A stretch of DNA of 64,000 bases from Prorocentrum cordatum. Lineage: Eukaryota; Sar; Dinophyceae; Prorocentrales; Prorocentraceae. Shown here one piece after another: positions 30,181 to 41,469 of this stretch; positions within the stretch are counted from its first letter, which is position 1; the number at the start of each line of letters is the position of its first letter. The DNA lies in the NCBI GenBank assembly GCA_963575745.1, contig CAUYUJ010014561.1, forward strand, positions 290,891 through 354,890. Reading direction: 5' to 3'. The notes beneath the pieces are model-generated. The model was given only the letters and a program-made list of their open reading frames with translations, did no database searches and had not been told where the DNA came from. The position numbers were made by a program, and so were the translations under genes.

Positions 30181-31148
30181 TACTGTTTTTGCTGTTTCTC
30201 CTCTGCCTCCTCCGAAGATCCCCCCCCCCCGTGGGGTGGTGGGGCGCGTTGCGCAGAGCGTCCAGAATCGTCGGGTGCCCCAGGCTGCTTGCGGGGGGGC
30301 GGGTGCGCGCAGCCGGTTGCACAGGGTGGCTTCTTGGTGGCTGGCGCCGATCCCGCGCCGCCCCGTTCGTAGTGGCTGCAAACTCCTTGCACGCTGTCGG
30401 CCCCGACCTGTTGGAGATGGGCGGCGAGGAGCGGGTCCATTTCAGCGGCGGCGAGCCGCAAAGATCCCAAATGATGGCGCTCCGCTCGGCGCCGTACCCG
30501 CCAGATTGCCGCTGCTGGGCAACAGCTCGGGCTTCGGCTGAGGCGCGAGGAGGGCGCATTGCAATCCACGCAGTTCCACTGCTCGCGCAATCGTCCTACC
30601 CACCCACCCGCAACTTGGTACGCAAAAGCCATGCGGAAACGATTGCGATGAGTGCTTGGTGTTGGTTGGTGCATCTCTGCGGCCGCGCCAGCCCGCGCGC
30701 AGCGGCCAGCCAGTTTGGCGCGACCGACGCGGCCGCCGTGGCCGCTGACCGCTGGCCACATCTCAGCGGGCACTTCAGTGCGAATCGGCGACTTGGGCGG
30801 GCGCGGTATCATGGCAACGTCGACGACGGTAGACACGATGATGATAGTAGCGATGCTGTTGGCGATGCTGGCAATGACGACGGCACGGCCAATGACGGCG
30901 CCGATGCTAATCATGCCGACGGCGATGACGGCGTCCTCGCGTCGGTGATGAAGGTTTAGCAAGGAGTTCGCCATGCGCGCGCGACACCAACGCGCGAGAG
31001 TGGCCCGCATGGTACGATTTGACACGGATCGTGCCTCGCACGCGCGCAAGGGCGTTCGAATGATTTCGGCATGCGGCGCGGGTGGCGCCATTTTCTTTTG
31101 AAAACTGTGGTTGCGAAAACATATGTTACTTATCTGGTTTCGGTGCAC
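30180..31148 (-). CDS. Hypothetical 322-codon ORF, low confidence
   Basis: The longest frame in this window that does not consist mainly of a simple repeat. It includes a central hydrophobic stretch (GAVIGRAVVIASIANSIATI) that could be a membrane helix, but the same bases read GAT-type repeat on the plus strand (30835-30950). It also contains an inner segment AAAEMDPLLAAHLQQVGADS. No family is recognised, there is no splice signal I can confirm, and GC bias alone could keep the frame open. Confidence 0.2.
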   Translation of the reverse strand: MHRNQISNICFRNHSFQKKMAPPAPHAEIIRTPLRACEARSVSNRTMRATLARWCRARMANSLLNLHHRREDAVIAVGMISIGAVIGRAVVIASIANSIATIIIVSTVVDVAMIPRPPKSPIRTEVPAEMWPAVSGHGGRVGRAKLAGRCARAGAAAEMHQPTPSTHRNRFRMAFAYQVAGGWVGRLREQWNCVDCNAPSSRLSRSPSCCPAAAIWRVRRRAERHHLGSLRLAAAEMDPLLAAHLQQVGADSVQGVCSHYERGGAGSAPATKKPPCATGCAHPPPRKQPGAPDDSGRSAQRAPPPHGGGGSSEEAEEKQQKQ

Positions 31149-31191
31149 TCGCCTGGCACCCTCACGAGACCTGTTGTTTTCTCACGTGCGT

Positions 31192-31194
31192 GTG

Positions 31195-31228
<34 letters not shown>

Positions 31229-31395
31229 CGTACGTACGTACGTACGTACGTATGTATGTATGTATGTATGTATGTATGTATGTATGTATGTATGTATATT
31301 TGTTTGTGCATATATATATGTAGATGTTTTAAGCATATACATCTGTATATGTATACACATATATATATTATGTATGTATATCGATATATGTGTGT
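31192..31395. repeat. (TATG)n/(TACG)n microsatellite
   Basis: TATGTATG, then TACGTACG, then TATGTATG again, ending in TATATA-rich sequence. Tyr/Met/Val repeat frames are artefacts. Confidence 0.95.
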
Positions 31396-31559
31396 ATAGA
31401 CTTCGGCATACGCTCGCGACGACGCGCGCGTGCATGTCGTCAATTCTTTTGCAAGGGGTTGCTTAGAAACGAATCAGAGCCCCGAAGTGCAATCACCGTT
31501 TGGGGAAGAACGTGTTGGTGGGGCGGGCCGGGCGGTTCGCTTAAGACTTCCTGGCCAGT

Positions 31560-32095
31560 CACGATCCTGAAGCTTGAATTCTGCAGTATGTTCAAGGATA
31601 GAGGGCGAGTGGTCTTCGAAATGTGGCTCTCGCCGTGGCGCTGCGCACATTCGTTTTTTTTTTTTTGTTTCTTCGGGGGGGATTGCAGCAGGTTCGACGA
31701 TGTATGTTGGTTCCTTTTCAAAATCTGGCCACTGGCCTTCGCGTCGCGCACATTCGCCCCAATAGTTCACATTAATTTCAAGGGTGGAGGGCGGGTCGTT
31801 GTCAAAATGTAGCTCTCGCCGTAGCGCCGCGCACGGTCGTAAAATTTCGCAGCAACTTCGCGTATGGAGGGCGGTCCACGTTCAACATCTGGCTTTTGCC
31901 TTCGCGCCGCGCAGGTACGTTTTAAAAAGTTTGCAACACTGTCAAAGATGGAGGGAGGCTCGTTGTCATAATGTTACTTTCTCCTCGACGCCGCACTTCT
32001 CGCAGTTCACACAATTTCTTGTAGCGGGCTATGAGGTAGGAGCTTGGAGGGAGGGCGTATTGCAACACTGTTGGAGCGTCTTGGGCTCACACTGG

Positions 32096-32105
<10 letters not shown>
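31560..32105 (+). repeat. Degenerate 80-95 bp tandem repeat, five to six copies
   Basis: Units carry GGAGGGCG, then GTTGTCAAAATGT or TTCAACATCTGG, then CTCGCCGTAGCGCCGCGCAC or CCTTCGCGCCGCGCA. They start near 31595, 31690, 31780, 31860, 31940 and 32030. The last unit plus its flank (32000-32105) is also present at 32790-32900. Confidence 0.7.
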
Positions 32106-32127
<22 letters not shown>

Positions 32128-32216
32128 CTCCTCCCTCTCCCTCCCTCCTCCTCCTCCTCCACCTTCTCCTCCTCCTCCTCCTCCTCCTCCTCCTCCTCCT
32201 CCTCCTCCTCCTCCCT
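32106..32216 (+). repeat. (CTCCTC)n array
   Basis: A TCC-type array directly after the last tandem unit. It parallels the TCC array after the copy at 32790-32900. Confidence 0.9.
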
Positions 32217-32789
32217 TGAAGCCCGACGTCGCGAAACAACGCAACAACACGCAAATTCATAATTAAAGCCAGAGCCCCCCCCCCTTTTCCGCTGCCTTTT
32301 TCCGAGCTGGATCGATCCGCAGGGGCCCCACGGGGCAAGAGACAGGGCGACACCGCCGACGCCAGGATCTCAGGGCCTCTCTCTCCCGAGCCCCCTGACG
32401 CAACGATGTGTTCACAACGCGGACCGCCCCAGGCATCCCCTCCAGGACCTACTGACCAAGGTCAATCCAAACCCGGGTCAGTCGGGCTTGCTGGGTCCTG
32501 CGAGACCCTGCAGGATCCTGCACCCAAGCCCGGGTCAGTGCACCCCTGGCTCTGCAGGGTCCTGCAAGATCCGGCGCTCTGACTCACCCCTGTTTGCGTT
32601 GACCCCCAGCCTCTTGCGACCCGAAGCTCGACCCCCACTCCCCGGGACCAGCTCTCCATCCTGAGACTCTTGACAGTCCCGGGGCCCAGCGAGGCCCCCT
32701 GAGGCCGAATACTGCAGAACATCGTCCGTCCTCTTCACGGTGCGAGGTGGTCTGGGTCCCCCACCCTCCTCCGAGAGCTCGCCTCACCG
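32217..32789. other. No gene; short GGTCCTGC inverted and direct words
   Basis: CCCGGGTCAGT occurs at about 32471 and 32529, and GGGTCCTGC / GCAGGATCCT words surround it. A family E word set is at 32305-32380. No gene is visible. Confidence 0.5.
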
Positions 32790-32915
32790 CCGCACTGCTC
32801 GCAGTCAACATAATTTCTTGTAGGGAGCTCTGACGTTGGATCTTGGAGGGAGGGGGTATTGCAACACTGTTGATGCGTCTTGGGTTTGCACTGGTCATCC
32901 TCCTCCTCCTCCTCC
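32790..32915 (+). repeat. Second copy of the 32000-32105 unit, with TCC array
   Basis: CGCCGCACTGCTCGCAGTCA, AATTTCTTGTAG, CTTGGAGGGAGGG and TATTGCAACACTGTTG follow in the same order as at 32000-32105, and again run into CTCCTC. Confidence 0.85.
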
Positions 32916-33720
32916 CTCCTCCGAGCGCTCGCCTCACCGCCTGGCCCAGCGGGGCTGCGAAGTGCGGGTCCCTCCCGATCCGCGCGGCGGGCAGTGGCTG
33001 ACCTCGCCGCGCCGCCGGGCAAGCGGGGGGCCTCGTCGGCATCGCCGTCGTCGGAAAGCGTTCCGAGATGCTCTCCGCCCAGGGCTCCGATGCGGACCCT
33101 GCCGTGGCGACAAAAGGCCCAGGGGAGATCCAGAATGACGAAAACGAAGGCCTTCCTTCTCCTACTGTCCCTCCCCCTGTCCCTCCTTATATCTTTCCTC
33201 CTGCCAATGCTTCTTACCCATCTTCTATCCCTCCTCCTGACCCTCCCCCTATCCCTCCTCCTGACCCTCCGCCCCATCCCTCCTCCTCCTCCTCCTCCTC
33301 CTCCTCCTTCTCGTCCTCCTCCTCCTTCTCCTCCTCCTCCTCCTCCTCCTCCCTCCCTCTCCTCCTCCTATCCCTGATCGCATCCCTCCTCTGGTCCTTC
33401 CTCCTATCACGCTTCCTATCACTCCTCCTATCCACCTTCCTATCCCTCGTCGTATCCTTCCTTGTAGTCCTCCTCGTATCCCTCCTCCTATATATCCTCG
33501 TATGCCTTGCCGTATCCCTGCTCGTCTCGGTTCTTTCTCCCTCCTCGTATCCTTCCTCGCATCCCGTCTCGCATCCGTCCTGGAAACCCTCCTCGCATCC
33601 GTCCTCGTATCCCTTCGCCGATCCTCCCGCCTATCCCTCCTCCTCCTTCTCCTATCCCCCTATCCCTCCAAACACTTCTCATCCCGCCCCTCCTCCTAGC
33701 CCTAGTGTATGAAGGACTTT
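32916..33720. repeat. GC-rich spacer then CCTATCCCTCCTC pyrimidine tract
   Basis: From about 33160 the plus strand is almost all pyrimidine, in units close to TATCCCTCCTC or CGTATCC. The Pro-, Ser- or Arg-rich frames here are artefacts. Confidence 0.7.
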
Positions 33721-33764
33721 CAAACTATGTACCTTCTCACGTCCAGGACCAATAGGGGGTTATC

Positions 33765-35162
33765 GTGGCTACCCAAGGATGGATATCGAAAGACATCGCC
33801 TCGAAGTTGAAGTGTTGGAAGTTCAGGCACATCCAATCCACCAGCAATATTGGGGTTGACTTTCGTGTGCGTGGCCGTCTTGGGGCGAAGGTCCATAGGA
33901 TAGGCACGCTCCAGCCTCGTGCTCATCGGTTTCGCGTCCTCCGCTCGGCGGCTATGGGCGCCAAGAGGATCCTGAAGACAAGACATCTCCCCGCAGGTAT
34001 GTGTGGAGCACGTGTGCATGGAGTCTCCAGCAAGAGGTATTGCTCGAGGTGCCTATGGTACATCTCGAGGGAGATTGCGTACCCTTGAAGTCTTGCTCTG
34101 CGCTGACCCCACCCTGGACCCCACCCTCCAGGCCAACCTTCTTTTTTCAGTCTTGGGTGCAGGCGTGGCGTGAGCAGTGTTTGCCTAGGAGCCTGAAGAC
34201 CAACATCGCCAAGTCTGCCCTGCAAGCCCCAGGTTTTGATTGGAACCAGGTTCGGTGGAGCCTTGTTGTTGTACCTTGGTACGTATGGGCTGGACAGCCC
34301 AGCACCAGATGGGTTGGACAGATTTCAGAGGCACGGTCCTCGATTACGGATATCTGGAAACGGACTCGTCGAAGACCCTGGTTGCCTCTGGTTCCAAGGA
34401 GGCGCTGGTTCGGAGCCTCGAGGGCACCAACTTCCACGGGAACATCTCGAAGGCCCACTTCCCCTGCATGGAGCCCGCGATGGACGTCTTGAGGAAGCTT
34501 CGTTCTCAGGGGGCAGGTGGCGCAGTCTGCTTTTCTCTCAGGAGCTGTTGCTGGAGGCGTTCCCACCCAGAGAGCTTTGTTCGTGGATCGGCGGATGGCC
34601 TGTCCGAAGTGTAGGTTCTGCGGCGGCCTCGGAACGCCGCAGCACAATATAGTCGGATGCCCAGCCACGTGGTGGGTGCGGAGAGAGCTGGACGGTCCAG
34701 AAGCGGTCGCGGACTTCGAAAAGGCTTCGCCGTACGCAGTCGGCACCGCCCGTTGTATGGTCCCGAGTCTGGCGTTTAAGCCCCCCCCCGTCTGGACTTT
34801 TCTCAAGTCTGGAACGTTCTCCTCCCCCCACCCCACGGGGTGCTTACTGGGGTGTGGTCCAAGTGGGCCGGCACGTAAGCTAGGACGGGGCCTTACACGG
34901 ACCCTTGCCCCACCCTGTCCAACAATCCGGCTGTGCCGAAATACATGCCCTCCTTCTGCTGATCCGTAATGCAGGGGTTGGGCCCGTCACTGCTGCGCGT
35001 GACTGCCAGGTGGTTGTCGACAGATGGAACGGCGGTCCTCATCAGTCCCTCGACCGCGTGGCTTACGTTGAGCTTTGGCGAGAGAAGTGTGAATATATAA
35101 CTGCGCAGATCACGGTCGAGGTAATTCGGAGCCATCTGTCCTGGACCAATGCGTCTCCATGA
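33765..35162 (+). pseudogene. Retroelement relic 2: RT-distal region, zinc knuckle and RNase H
   Basis: A run of segments in the expected order with changes of frame. At 33765-34088 TSNIGVDFRVRGRLGAKVH and AGMCGARVHGVSSKRY match the region following the reverse transcriptase core (NLGVDF, YGxxVxG). At 34240-34500 RMGWTAQHQMGWTDFRG corresponds to the connection region. At about 34600-34690 CRFCGGLGTPQHNIVGC is a C-x2-C-x7-H-x4-C knuckle. At 34905-35162 an 85-codon frame gives QQSGCAEIHALLLLIRN and VTAARDCQVVVDRW, the RNase H helix with its Glu and the strand with its Asp, ending VIRSHLSW. Frames shift at least twice. No RT YxDD core is present, so the 5' part is lost. Confidence 0.65.
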
Positions 35163-35660
35163 GGTAGAACCCGTTTCCCCGCGGCTTCTAGACGAGCTCA
35201 AGACCCACGATTTCCAGGTTCGAGGCCGTGCTGTTTTGATCGCGGGGATCGGGAGAGGTTCGTTCGTCCAGGTGAAATTGCAACGATGCTGATCAGTTTA
35301 AGACCACTCGGCTCAAAGCTCCTGATCCTTTGGCAGTTGTGTCCGAACCCAACGGGCATGAACGAGTCAAGGTAAGCAAGAGATCCGCTTGCGTCAGATG
35401 CGGAAATCGAGAATGGTCGAGAAGCGCGATAACCGCGTTTCCGTGTACTGGCGCACCCCTCCCATCGACTTTGAAGCGGTGCTGGAGGCCGAGTGTGGTG
35501 CAATGTCTGTGGGGCGTTCGGCACTAAGAAAGTGATCCTCCTCACTAAACCGTGTCGCAACGGGCTTAGGACTAAGGCTGCGAACCACTCGCTGAGTCTC
35601 CTCAGAGGTGGGATCGACCCATCATCTGGCCAGGAATTCGGCAGATCTTTCCCGTTCATG
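35163..35660 (+). pseudogene. Retroelement relic 2, C-terminal WCxxC module
   Basis: Follows the RNase H remnant. LLDELKTHDFQVRGRAVLIA opens it. After frame changes, from 35493, VWCNVCGAFGTKKVILL is followed by PCRNGLRTK, LSLLRGGIDPSSGQEFGRSF. Every landmark Cys, Trp, Gly, Arg and Leu is at the same spacing as in the module at 41523-41730. I know this WCxxC...PC module as a recurring tail in dinoflagellate repeat-encoded proteins but not its function. A zinc-binding role is inferred from the Cys pattern. Confidence 0.55.
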
Positions 35661-35749
35661 CGAATGCGATCCCTGCCCATTGTACCCTTCGTTGTTCTTC
35701 CCCATGTTTGTGAAACGTGTTGCAGCAGCGGGGCGTGGTGCGCCAAGGA

Positions 35750-35935
35750 CCTGAGGAGGAGGAGGGGGAGGAGAAGGGGGAAGGGAGGAGGTGGAGGAGG
35801 AGGAGGAGGAGAAGGAGGAGGAACGGAGGAGGAGGAACAGAGGATGATGATGAGAAGGAGGAGGAGGAAGAGGAGGAGGAGGACGAGGAGAAGGACGGGA
35901 AGGAGGACGTGGAGGAGGAGGAGGAGGACGAAGAA
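35750..35935 (+). repeat. (GGA)n array
   Basis: GGAGGAGGAG with GGAACG and GACGAG interruptions. The 760-codon frames that cross it and the following repeats are artefacts. Confidence 0.9.
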
Positions 35936-36100
35936 CGACCACGACCACGATGCGCGCGCCGTCGACGCGGCAGGCGGCGAGGACCCCACGCGTGCGACGC
36001 CGCTGCAGTCTGCGCCTGTCGGCGGGCCAGCGCGCGGGGGGGCGGGTCTGCCCTGGCCCAGCCCCGATGCAGGGGCTCCGCCTGCCCACGGGCTCGGTTC
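35936..36100. other. GC-rich spacer
   Basis: Short CG-rich stretch between two trinucleotide arrays, with no gene seen. Confidence 0.4.
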
Positions 36101-36440
36101 GAGGATGATGCTGCTGCTGACGACGATGATGATGCTGGTGATGATGATAATGCTGATGTTGATGATGATGATGCTTATGATGCTGATGATGATGATGATG
36201 ATGATGATGATGCTGGTGATGATGATCAGGATGAGGAGGGCGATGATGATGCTGATGGATATGAGGAGGGTGATAATGATGGTGCTGTTGATGATGATTA
36301 TGATGACGAGGACAATGAGGAGGAGGATGATGCTGATGCAGATGATGCTGATGATGCTGATGGTGAAGATGATGATGGTGGTGGTGATGATGATGAGGGT
36401 GACGATGATGATGATGCTGATGATGATGATGATGCTGAGC
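36101..36440 (+). repeat. (GAT)n array, block 1
   Basis: ATGATG and GATGCTGATGATG repeats. Poly-Asp and poly-Met frames are artefacts. Confidence 0.95.
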
Positions 36441-36459
36441 CCAGGGGTCCCCACCCCTC

Positions 36460-38050
36460 GAAAATACCCCCCTCCTGCTCGACCCCCCCCCTTGCAAGAC
36501 CTCCCTCCCACCCCAACGCCCCTTTCCGCCCCCCCCCACCCCCCCTGGGAAAGCCAGGGGGGTCACTACCGGCTCGCCCCCCCCCCCCGACTCGCAGCCG
36601 GCAAGCGACTCCCGCGACCCCGGGGTCCCCACAACCGTCCTCACCACCGCCCTTACCACTGTCCCCACCGGGCCCCACCACCACCGTCCCCGCCACTGTC
36701 CCACTCTCCCCACAGTCCCCACCACTGTCCCACTGTCCCCACTGTTCCCACCACTGTCGCAGTGTCCCCACCACTGCCCCCACCACTGTCCCACTGTCCC
36801 CACTGTCCCCGCCACAGTCCCACTCTCACCATTGTTCCCACTGTGCCCATCACTGCCCCAGTCCCCACTGTCCCCACCACAGTCCCACTGTCCCCACTGT
36901 CCCCGCCGCTGTCCCACTGTGCTGTCCCACTGTCCCATTGTCCCCGCCACTGTCCCACTGTCCCCACTGTCTCCACCACTGTCCCCTTTGTGCTACTGTC
37001 CCATTGTCCCACCACCATCCTGACCACCGCCCTCACCACTGTCCCCACCACCATCGTCCCCACCAGTGTCCCACTGTCCCCACTGTCCCCACCACTGTCC
37101 CACTGTACCCTCGCCGCTGTGCCCACCACCACCGTCCCCACCACTGTCCCACTGTCCCCGCTGTCCCACTGTCCCAACTGTTCCCGCACCCGTCCCGACT
37201 GTCCCCAACAGTGCCCCCGCCACCGTCGCAGTGTCCCCACTGTCCCCACCACTGTCCCCACCACGGTCTCACTGTCCTCACTGTCCTCACCTCTGTCCCA
37301 CTGTCCCCACTGTCCCCACCACTGTCCCACTGTCCCCACTGTACCCACCGCTGTCGCACTGTGCTGTCCCACTGTCCCCACTGTCCCCACTGCCCCCGCC
37401 ACTGTCCCACTGTCCCCACTGCTCCCACAGCTGTCTCACTGTGCTGTCCCACTGTCCCCATTGTCCCCACCACGGTCCCACTGTCCCCACTGTCCCCACC
37501 ACTGTCCATTGTACCCCTCCCTGTCTCACTGTCCCACCACCGTCTTCACCATCGCCCTCACCACTGTCCCACTACCACCGTCCCCACCACATTCCCACTG
37601 TCCCCACCACTGTCCCACTGTCCCCACCAAGGTCGCACTGTCCCCACTGTCCCCACCACTGTTCCCAGTCCCCCCCACCTGTCCCCACCACTGTCCCACT
37701 GTCCCGACTGTCCCCACCACTGTCCCCACCACGTCCCCACTCTCCCCATTGTCCCCACCACTGTCCCACTGTTCCCACTCCCCATGACCATCCCCACCAC
37801 CGTCCCAATCACTGTCCCCACCACAACCCCCCATATGGAGTCTGGGAGGAGGGGGAGTCTTTTGCCGGCGGCAAAGAAGGGGGGGGGGGGGCGGATTCGA
37901 ACTGGTAGTGACCCCACTCCTTTTCATGATGGACTGGGGGATGGGGCGGGTTTGGAACCCCCAATACCCCCCCGGTTTTCGAGGGGGGGGCGGGTTTGAA
38001 ACCCCCAGTGGCCCCCCCTAGCAGCGGCAGAACACGCTCTTTCTGATGAT
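36460..38050 (+). repeat. Second CCCCACTGT minisatellite locus with GGTAGTGACCCC units
   Basis: About 1.2 kb (36640-37830) of the same degenerate CCCCACTGTCCCCACCACTG repeat as at 24240-24770. It is followed by TTCGAACTGGTAGTGACCCC (about 37895), GTTTGGAACCCCC and GTTTGAAACCCCC units and by AGCAGCGGCAGAACACGCTC, which is the right end of the 24140-24962 element. An inverted GGGTCACTACCGGCTCG unit precedes the array at about 36558. The left inverted repeat is missing, replaced by a GAT array. Confidence 0.8.
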
Positions 38051-38673
38051 GACGCTGATGATGATGCTGATGATGCTGCTGCTGATGATGATGCTAATGA
38101 TGATGATGATGCTGCTGATGATGATGATGATGATGACGATGATGATGATGATGCTGATACTGAGTATGATGATGCTGGTGATGATGACGATGATGGTGGT
38201 GGTACTGAGTGAAGATTTTGGTGATGGTGATGATGATATGATATTGACGATGATGCTGACGATGACGATGAGGACGATGATGATGGTGATGGTGGTGATG
38301 ATGAGGATGACGAATCAGGTGCTGATGATGATGCCCGTGCTGTTGATCATGATGCTGATGCATGATGAGGGCGCTCGTGATGGCGACCACGACGATGATG
38401 CTGATGACGATGATGATGATGATGACGATGATGATGATGATACTGATGATAATGATGATGCTGCTGATGATGATGATAATGATGATGATAATGATGATGA
38501 TGATGATGCTGGTGATGGTGGTGGTGGCGATGTTGGTGACGATGCTGATGATGATGATGATGCTGCTAATGTTTGTGGTGAGGATGATAAAGGTGCTGAC
38601 GATTATGGTGCTGAGGGTTACTGTGATGATAATGGTAATGGTGATTGAAGATGCTGATGATGATGATGGTAGG

Positions 38674-38711
<38 letters not shown>

Positions 38712-38833
38712 GTGCTGAGGATGATGATGATGGTGCTGAGGATGATGATCATGATGATGACGATGTCGATGATAATGCTGATGAGGATGGTGATGGTGAT
38801 GGTGATGGTGATGATGACGATGATGATGATGAC

Positions 38834-38930
<97 letters not shown>

Positions 38931-38940
38931 ATGATGATGT
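38051..38940 (+). repeat. (GAT)n array, block 2
   Basis: Nearly 900 bp of GATGATG with GCTGAT, GGTGAT and GACGAT variants, becoming pure GAT from 38820 to 38930. Confidence 0.95.
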
Positions 38941-39610
38941 TTGATCCTCCCCCCGCCTCCTCCTCCTCCTCCTCCTCCTCCTTCTGCTCCTCCTCCTCCT
39001 CGCTAACTCGGTGATGCGGACAGTGTCGAGCGATCGCCCCGATGCCCTCGTCCTCCTTCTCCTCCTCATCGTCATTCCCCTGCCAGGCCTGAGCCAAATC
39101 GACTCGCGAACTCGGATCGGAAACAGGTCGGATCGCCCACAAATCGCCTCGCATCGGATCGAGATCTGACCGCTGCGCCCCGCTCCGGCTGGCCCTGGCC
39201 GAGGCCGGTGCAATCGAGCCGAGTCGAGTAGAGTTGGAATCGCGGCCCCAGACAGCGAGTCGGATCGCATCAAGTTGGATCGTAGGCGACCGTGCCCTGA
39301 TCCCCCCCACCTCGCGACAGGAGGTTGTGAAATGTGAGAGACCATTCTCGTGCTGAGAGGAAGGGATTGGGAAGATACAGGGTACGCTTGCGAAGTACAC
39401 ACCTGTATATAACATACGCGGCAGGATTGATGATGTGATCATTTCTCCCAAAGTGAGCGTTTTCGTATTCGGCGTTTCGACATTGGGCGGAGGGGGGGGA
39501 GGGGGGACCTGGCTCTGGACCTCTGCTTGTTGCGACTGTTTGCAAGAGTGCGTCCTATGGGGGACCTGCTCGAAACAGGCACCAACAATCAGTCAAGATC
39601 TACTCCTTTA
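38941..39610. other. No gene; TCC array (38950-39000) and TCGGATCG words
   Basis: After the short TCC array, words of the form GGATCG, TCGAGTCGAG and GAATCG recur at 39100-39290. No supported gene. G-runs occur at 39488-39506 and 39612-39620. Confidence 0.5.
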
Positions 39611-39699
39611 AGAGGGGGGGGGTGCGAGGGCCCGCGCCGATGGGCAAAACCATGAATAAGAAAGCGATCACAAACCCATCTTCCAACCCCGATGCTTGT

Positions 39700-39930
39700 T
39701 TTCTTGGAGTCCCGAGACGGTGCGGTGACAGACCGTGCGGTGACCTCGAAATCTCCCAAGACCTCACCGCACGGTCTGTCACCGCACGGTCTTGGGAACC
39801 TGGAGGCCCCTGTCGCCCAAGACATCCTCGGAGAGGGACTCGAGTCCCAAAACCGTGCGGGGACCCCGAGTTCCCACCGACTCACCACACGGTGGGGTCA
39901 CCACCCCGTTTGGGAGCCCCCCAGCTTTTC
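39700..39930. repeat. CCGTGCGGTGA repeat cluster with a long hairpin
   Basis: 39718-39743 and 39764-39789 are inverted copies matching at 25 of 26 positions, each containing CCGTGCGGTGA twice, with a 20-base loop. Single copies follow at about 39855, 39885 (inverted, decayed) and 40665. No gene. Confidence 0.85.
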
Positions 39931-40340
39931 TGACTAAGGCAATGGCTGGGCCCTGCCGGGGCATGGCTCGTCACTCAGGACATGGAAGCCACACCCGGGG
40001 AACGGGCCCGAGGCCTCCGGGGGCCCAGGCGGTGAACGACTCGCGGCACGTCGCGGGTGTGGGGCTCTTCTTCGCCTCCTGGATCCTCGGCCCTCCAAAA
40101 TCGAATACTGAATACTCAAATGGCTGAGATCATGCTTTGTCACATTCCATGGGCCTCCAGAGACCTCTGGAGGCCTCTCGTCAAGTTTCCAGGGACCTCG
40201 GGAGATCCCCGAGGACGTCCCGGGAGGGCATCCACACTACCCTGCTCCACTCTATTCCGCAATAACCCACTCAATCTCACGCTACTCTTCTGCACTGCAT
40301 TGCGCTGCACTCCATTCCGCCTCACCCCACTCCACTTCAC
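39931..40340. other. No gene; degenerate CACTC words near the end
   Basis: 40255-40345 repeats short words such as CCACTC, TTCCGC and CACTTCAC. No gene or RNA is visible. Confidence 0.45.
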
Positions 40341-41027
40341 TACGACCTCCTCCTCCTCCTCCTCCTCCTTCTCCGTCTCTTCCTCCTCCTCCTCCTCCTC
40401 CTCATACTCCTCCTCCTACTCCTCCCCTTCGTCCTCTCCGATAATAGTGGCCGCGTCCACGACTTCGACGACGGACGAGGAACAACTGAGACGGCGGCAG
40501 ATGACGGACTAAAGACGGCGGACGCCCTAGACCAGCGACCAGACGAATGCGACAGACAACAGACGACGGCGGACGAACACCGAACAAACCCGAACTTCTC
40601 CTGGAAAGCGTTCTGGTCAGGACCTCGAAGCGGCTCCCGCCGTGACGACGAGACCTCGCCGTGCGGTGACCGCGCCCCAGAATTCGGGCAAGCTTTTAGA
40701 CAACCCCCGGACAAGGAAGGCGACGACAGCGTCGACGACGATCACGACGACGGCAGGCGGCGCCGACGACGACATCCACGGCGATGGCGATGGCGACACT
40801 ACGACGACGACGGCGACGGCGAGGCCTGGGCCTGGCCCCCGGGCACGGCCCCAGGGTGCTGCTGCACGAGCGGCCCCAGTGCGGACGGTCCAGGCGCGGC
40901 CCTGGCGACGGGGCGGCTGTTTTCGTCGTCATCGTTGTCGTCGCCGTCGTCGTCGCTGTCGCCGTCGCCGTCGCCGTCGCCGTCGTCGACATCGTCGTCG
41001 TCGTCGTCGGCTTCGTCGTCGTTGGCT

Positions 41028-41060
<33 letters not shown>

Positions 41061-41310
41061 GCGGCAAGTTGTCGTCGAAGCAGATGGCGCCGTCGTTGTC
41101 GTCGTTCTTCCGTCGTCGTGGTGGTCGTCGTCGGTGTTGTCGTCGTCACATCGTCGTCGTCGTCGTCGTTGTCGTCGTCGTCGTTGTCGTCGGGGTCGCC
41201 GCAGGCGTCGTCGCCATCGTCGTCGTCGCCGTGGTCGTCGACGTAGTCGTCGCAGTCGTCGTCGTGGTGGTGGTCGTCGTTGTCGAAGGTCGAAGGTCGA
41301 ACATCTAAGA
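40341..41310 (+). repeat. CTCCTC array, GAC-rich spacer and (GTC)n arrays
   Basis: TCC repeats (40348-40435) are followed by GACGACGG-rich sequence. From 40925 to 41285 GTCGTC arrays carry GCCGTC and GTTGTC variants. All long frames are Arg, Ser, Val, Asp or Thr repeats. Confidence 0.85.
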
Positions 41311-41469
41311 CTTTGTAACGTTTTGGGCTCTCCGGTAGCCTGACAAGGCCTCTGTGAGCCTCCCATGTGGCGGAGACCTTTTCTCTATTCGGCCTCCTCC
41401 TCATCCTCCCCTTCCCCATACTTCCTCATCTTACTCCTCTTCGTCTTCACCTTCCTCTCCTTAAAGCTC

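Noticed and set aside
29671-30381. Minus-strand 236-codon frame
   Set aside because: It crosses a CTCCTC array as poly-Arg and otherwise follows GC bias; no supporting motif.
31071-31466. Tyr/Val/Met/Cys-rich frames
   Set aside because: Direct translations of the TATG/TACG microsatellite.
35493-37999. Two plus-strand frames of over 750 codons
   Set aside because: They run through GGA, GAT and CCCCACTGT repeats and translate to Arg/Glu/Asp/Met and Pro/His/Thr repeats. Only the first 50 codons of one frame (the WCxxC module) are protein-like.
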